A program made the translations under genes and the position numbers. Of a stretch of DNA of 8,168 nucleotides, positions 6,098 through 8,168 are shown in pieces (within the stretch, counting starts at the first letter, position 1; each line of letters begins with the position of its first letter). The notes beneath the pieces were generated by a model that made no database searches, was not told where the DNA came from, and saw nothing but the letters and a program-made list of their open reading frames with translations. The stretch is from Marinospirillum sp. (lineage in GTDB: Bacteria > Pseudomonadota > Gammaproteobacteria > Pseudomonadales > Halomonadaceae), in contig NZ_JACUUA010000146.1 of assembly GCF_014859565.1 (NCBI RefSeq), positions 1-8,168 of the forward strand. Direction: 5' to 3'.

Positions 6098-8035
6098 TCA
6101 AATGGTGAAACGTTTTAACTGCAACTCCAGCCCTTGCAGCAGTTGTTCCAGGCCTCGGCTGTTGTTATCCAGCTCGGTCACCGCGGCAGTGGTTTCCTGA
6201 TACAACCCACTCATGGCATTGGCCTGAGTGTTCAGCTGATCTGCGGTGGCACGTTGCTGGCTGGCCGCTGAGGCTGTTTGTACGTTGGAAGAATGAATAC
6301 TCTCCACCGCTGTATTAATTTCCTGCAAAGAATGCCCAGTCTGTTGTAAATGATGACTGACTTCATCAGCTTGTTGCAGACTGGATTCCATGCGGGTTAC
6401 TGCTTCTCTGGCCGCCAGGCGGTTGTTGTCCAGCAGTTTGCTGATTTCAACAGTCGCATCCCGTGAGCGTCCAGCCAGATTACGCACTTCATCCGCCACT
6501 ACTGCAAATCCCCGTCCGGCTTCACCGGCACGCGCGGCTTCAATGGCAGCATTCAGTGCCAGCAGGTTGGTTTGTTCCGCAATATCATTAATGACCGCCA
6601 GAATGTCATTCACCTTTTCGCTGTGGGCGGCCAGTTCGTTGACCTTGTCACCGGATGCACGCAGAGCGGTTTCCAGGGTGGTGTTGTGTTGTTGCAGGGT
6701 GTGCACCAGCTCACTGCCATTGGCTGCCAGCTGGCTGGCGCTGAGTGACGCTTGTTGACTGGTTTCCGCATTGGTGGCGATGTCATGAATAGCCAGATGC
6801 AGCTCTTCTACACGGCTTAGCATTTCCTGCAGATTTTTGTGCCCCTGCTGTACCTGATCATCCAGGCTGAGTGCTACACGTTTGCCCAGTGTGGCACTGT
6901 CCGAAACTTCCCCGGTGGCTTGCACCACCTGTTCCAGCAGATTTCTGACCTGGCTGAGCATGGTGTCAAAAGCCTGTGCAGCCTGGGCGGTTTCATCCTT
7001 GCCCTGCAGTTCCAGGCGGCGGGTGAGATCCAGATCCTGTGCGACATCTTCCATGGTTCGGGTTAGCTTTAAAGTGGGGATACTGATCTGCCGATAGATA
7101 AACCAGGCCACCAGTGCACCAATAAACACCAGCAACAGGTTGGACACACCAACCACAATGAGCCGTTGTTGTGCACTGGTTAATCCTGTCTGTACCTGTT
7201 GTTGCAGTTCTGCCAGCACCTGTTGCAGGCGGGCAGAGGGTTCTTGCAACAGTTCATTGGTCTGTTGTAACCACAGGTCTGATGCGGTGCTGAGTCCGAA
7301 GTTGCCATCCAGATAAATCTGTTCGGCCAGCGCCCGTTCTTCATCCACCAGGCGGTGGAGTTCACTCTGTTGCCAGGCGGTTAATTGCAGGTTAGTACCT
7401 TCCGGCAGTTGATTGTTGAAGCTGTTAAAAAATACCTGCTGTTCACTGAGCAGGCGTACAAAACGCGGATAAGCTCCGGTGGGAAAGTAACTTTCTTCAA
7501 AAGCCAGTTTCATCAACAGCTGTTCTTCATGCAGGCGATTAACGGCCAGCATCAGTGCATGGTGTGAGGAGTGCCAGCGGGTGGCTAAACCATCAGCATG
7601 GCTGGCGATCAAGGTGGAGAAAAGTTCCAGCCGGGTTGTTAACTGATTTAACGCCGATTGTTGATCCAGCAGCAGACTGAGTTGTGCCGGTTGCTGTGGT
7701 ATGCCTGCGACCAGTTCATTGATATTTCTGAGAGGAAGGCGCAAAGCTTCTGGCAAATCCTGAGCCAGTGCCTGTAACTGCAATAGGTTGTTTTGCAGTT
7801 GTGGATTGCTTGTGCTTCCCAGGAACAGGTTTTTCTGGATCTGATTAAGATCCAGCAGGGTTTGATTCAGCTGTAAACGGCTTTCGGCCAGTTGCTGCTG
7901 AAACTGCAGGCTGGTGTAAAGCTGCAGATCGTTACGTGTGCTCAGCCCGGCATACACCAGCATGCCAAACAGAGGTGGAACCACCAGCAACAGGAGTTTT
8001 ACGCGCACAGAAATATTGCGCACCAGAGACATCAT
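6098..8035 (-). CDS. Methyl-accepting chemotaxis protein with NIT-like sensor, 645 aa
   Basis: This is a transmembrane chemoreceptor that would control CheA through its cytoplasmic tip. Transmembrane helix 1 is at about 13-32 and helix 2 at about 291-313. Between them is an all-helical periplasmic region of about 255 residues. The segment around [12 protein letters not shown] (63-74) and the stretch 160-212 with [18 protein letters not shown] resemble the NIT (nitrate/nitrite-sensing, PF08376) fold; this is recognition by pattern, not a search. A HAMP domain (about 314-366) leads to the signalling coiled coil, with the highly conserved hairpin [20 protein letters not shown] at 485-504 continuing to about 524. 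No C-terminal CheR-tethering pentapeptide is present. The ATG follows GGGG (8047-8044) at 8 bases; a second ATG is one codon later. It stands alone and converges on the GGDEF-EAL gene with a gap of 12 bases. Confidence 0.94.
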   Translation of the reverse strand: MMSLVRNISVRVKLLLLVVPPLFGMLVYAGLSTRNDLQLYTSLQFQQQLAESRLQLNQTLLDLNQIQKNLFLGSTSNPQLQNNLLQLQALAQDLPEALRLPLRNINELVAGIPQQPAQLSLLLDQQSALNQLTTRLELFSTLIASHADGLATRWHSSHHALMLAVNRLHEEQLLMKLAFEESYFPTGAYPRFVRLLSEQQVFFNSFNNQLPEGTNLQLTAWQQSELHRLVDEERALAEQIYLDGNFGLSTASDLWLQQTNELLQEPSARLQQVLAELQQQVQTGLTSAQQRLIVVGVSNLLLVFIGALVAWFIYRQISIPTLKLTRTMEDVAQDLDLTRRLELQGKDETAQAAQAFDTMLSQVRNLLEQVVQATGEVSDSATLGKRVALSLDDQVQQGHKNLQEMLSRVEELHLAIHDIATNAETSQQASLSASQLAANGSELVHTLQQHNTTLETALRASGDKVNELAAHSEKVNDILAVINDIAEQTNLLALNAAIEAARAGEAGRGFAVVADEVRNLAGRSRDATVEISKLLDNNRLAAREAVTRMESSLQQADEVSHHLQQTGHSLQEINTAVESIHSSNVQTASAASQQRATADQLNTQANAMSGLYQETTAAVTELDNNSRGLEQLLQGLELQLKRFTI

Positions 8036-8076
8036 AAGGTTTTCCCCTGATTGTTGTTATTGGGAATCGGGAGTGA

Positions 8077-8111
8077 GGACAAGTGTCCAGAGGGGAAATC
8101 TTAGACCTAAG
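8077..8111 (-). promoter_or_regulatory. Two short inverted repeats upstream of the chemoreceptor gene
   Basis: GGACA-AG-TGTCC (8077-8088) and CTTAG-AC-CTAAG (8100-8111) are each perfect inverted repeats with 5-bp arms and 2-base spacers. Their centres are 23 bp apart, about two helical turns. The first contains TTGTCC on the minus strand, a possible but weak -35. They differ in sequence, so they would not bind the same protein. Operator function is a guess from position, 42-76 bases upstream of the ATG. Confidence 0.3.
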
Positions 8112-8113
8112 TC

Positions 8114-8145
8114 AAAAAAAAGCTACCTTTAAGTGATAGCTTTTT
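8114..8145 (-). terminator. Intrinsic terminator at the right edge
   Basis: AAAAAGCTA (8117-8125) pairs over 9 bases with TAGCTTTTT (8137-8145) around an 11-base loop. Read on the minus strand it ends in eight T residues, against five on the plus strand, so it most likely terminates a minus-strand gene lying just beyond the window. It would insulate the chemoreceptor gene from that transcription. It could work weakly in both directions. Confidence 0.7.
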
Positions 8146-8168
8146 GTTAAGTCGATGTGTTTTTTGTG

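Noticed and set aside
6390..6758. 122-codon plus-strand open frame opposite the chemoreceptor signalling domain
   Set aside because: It is antisense to the most conserved part of the chemoreceptor; its low-complexity Ala/Ser/Arg composition is typical of a shadow frame.
8040..8111. Sigma28 (FliA) promoter for the chemoreceptor
   Set aside because: A CCGAT core and a TAAGATTT-like -35 are present on the minus strand, but they are about 24 bases apart where about 11 is expected.

Overview
The window looks like chromosomal DNA of a free-living gammaproteobacterium. The genes have moderate GC content, glutamine-rich proteins and compact bacterial spacing. They include a c-type cytochrome, a periplasm-sensing GGDEF-EAL protein and a chemoreceptor, and there is a perfect FNR/Anr-type box. 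The genus cannot be fixed from the sequence; an oceanospirillum-, pseudomonad- or alteromonad-like host is only an impression. No RNA genes, insertion sequences, CRISPR arrays or phage genes were seen.

Right to left on the minus strand, positions 3785 to 171 form one likely transcription unit. A sigma70-like promoter precedes pmpA-like and pmpB-like genes, the two halves of a YeeE/YedE-type sulfur-compound permease, which overlap by 4 bases. After 39 bases comes an OmpR/PhoB-family response regulator, then its histidine kinase, then a secreted monohaem cytochrome c, and finally an intrinsic terminator. Beyond the terminator lies a region with a perfect FNR-type site and the first eight codons of another minus-strand gene, cut by the window edge.

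On the plus strand, 3851-6085 encodes a membrane c-di-GMP protein with a periplasmic solute-binding sensor, GGDEF and EAL domains, transcribed divergently from the permease operon. It converges, with a 12-base gap, on a minus-strand methyl-accepting chemotaxis protein (8035-6098) whose periplasmic region resembles a NIT nitrate/nitrite-sensing domain. A terminator at the right edge probably belongs to a minus-strand gene outside the window.

The most notable observation is a pair of identical-architecture sites, TTTCAG-N5-TTTCAG (11-bp period), each followed after exactly 10 bases by a similar -10 element (TATGCT or TAAGCT). One lies upstream of the cytochrome gene and one upstream of the kinase gene. 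This is the layout of OmpR/PhoB-family activated promoters, so the response regulator probably activates the cytochrome and its own kinase. At the kinase gene the predicted start of transcription coincides with the A of the ATG, and there is no Shine-Dalgarno sequence, suggesting a leaderless kinase message. The working model is a sulfur-compound import, signalling and electron-transfer module. The signal is unknown.
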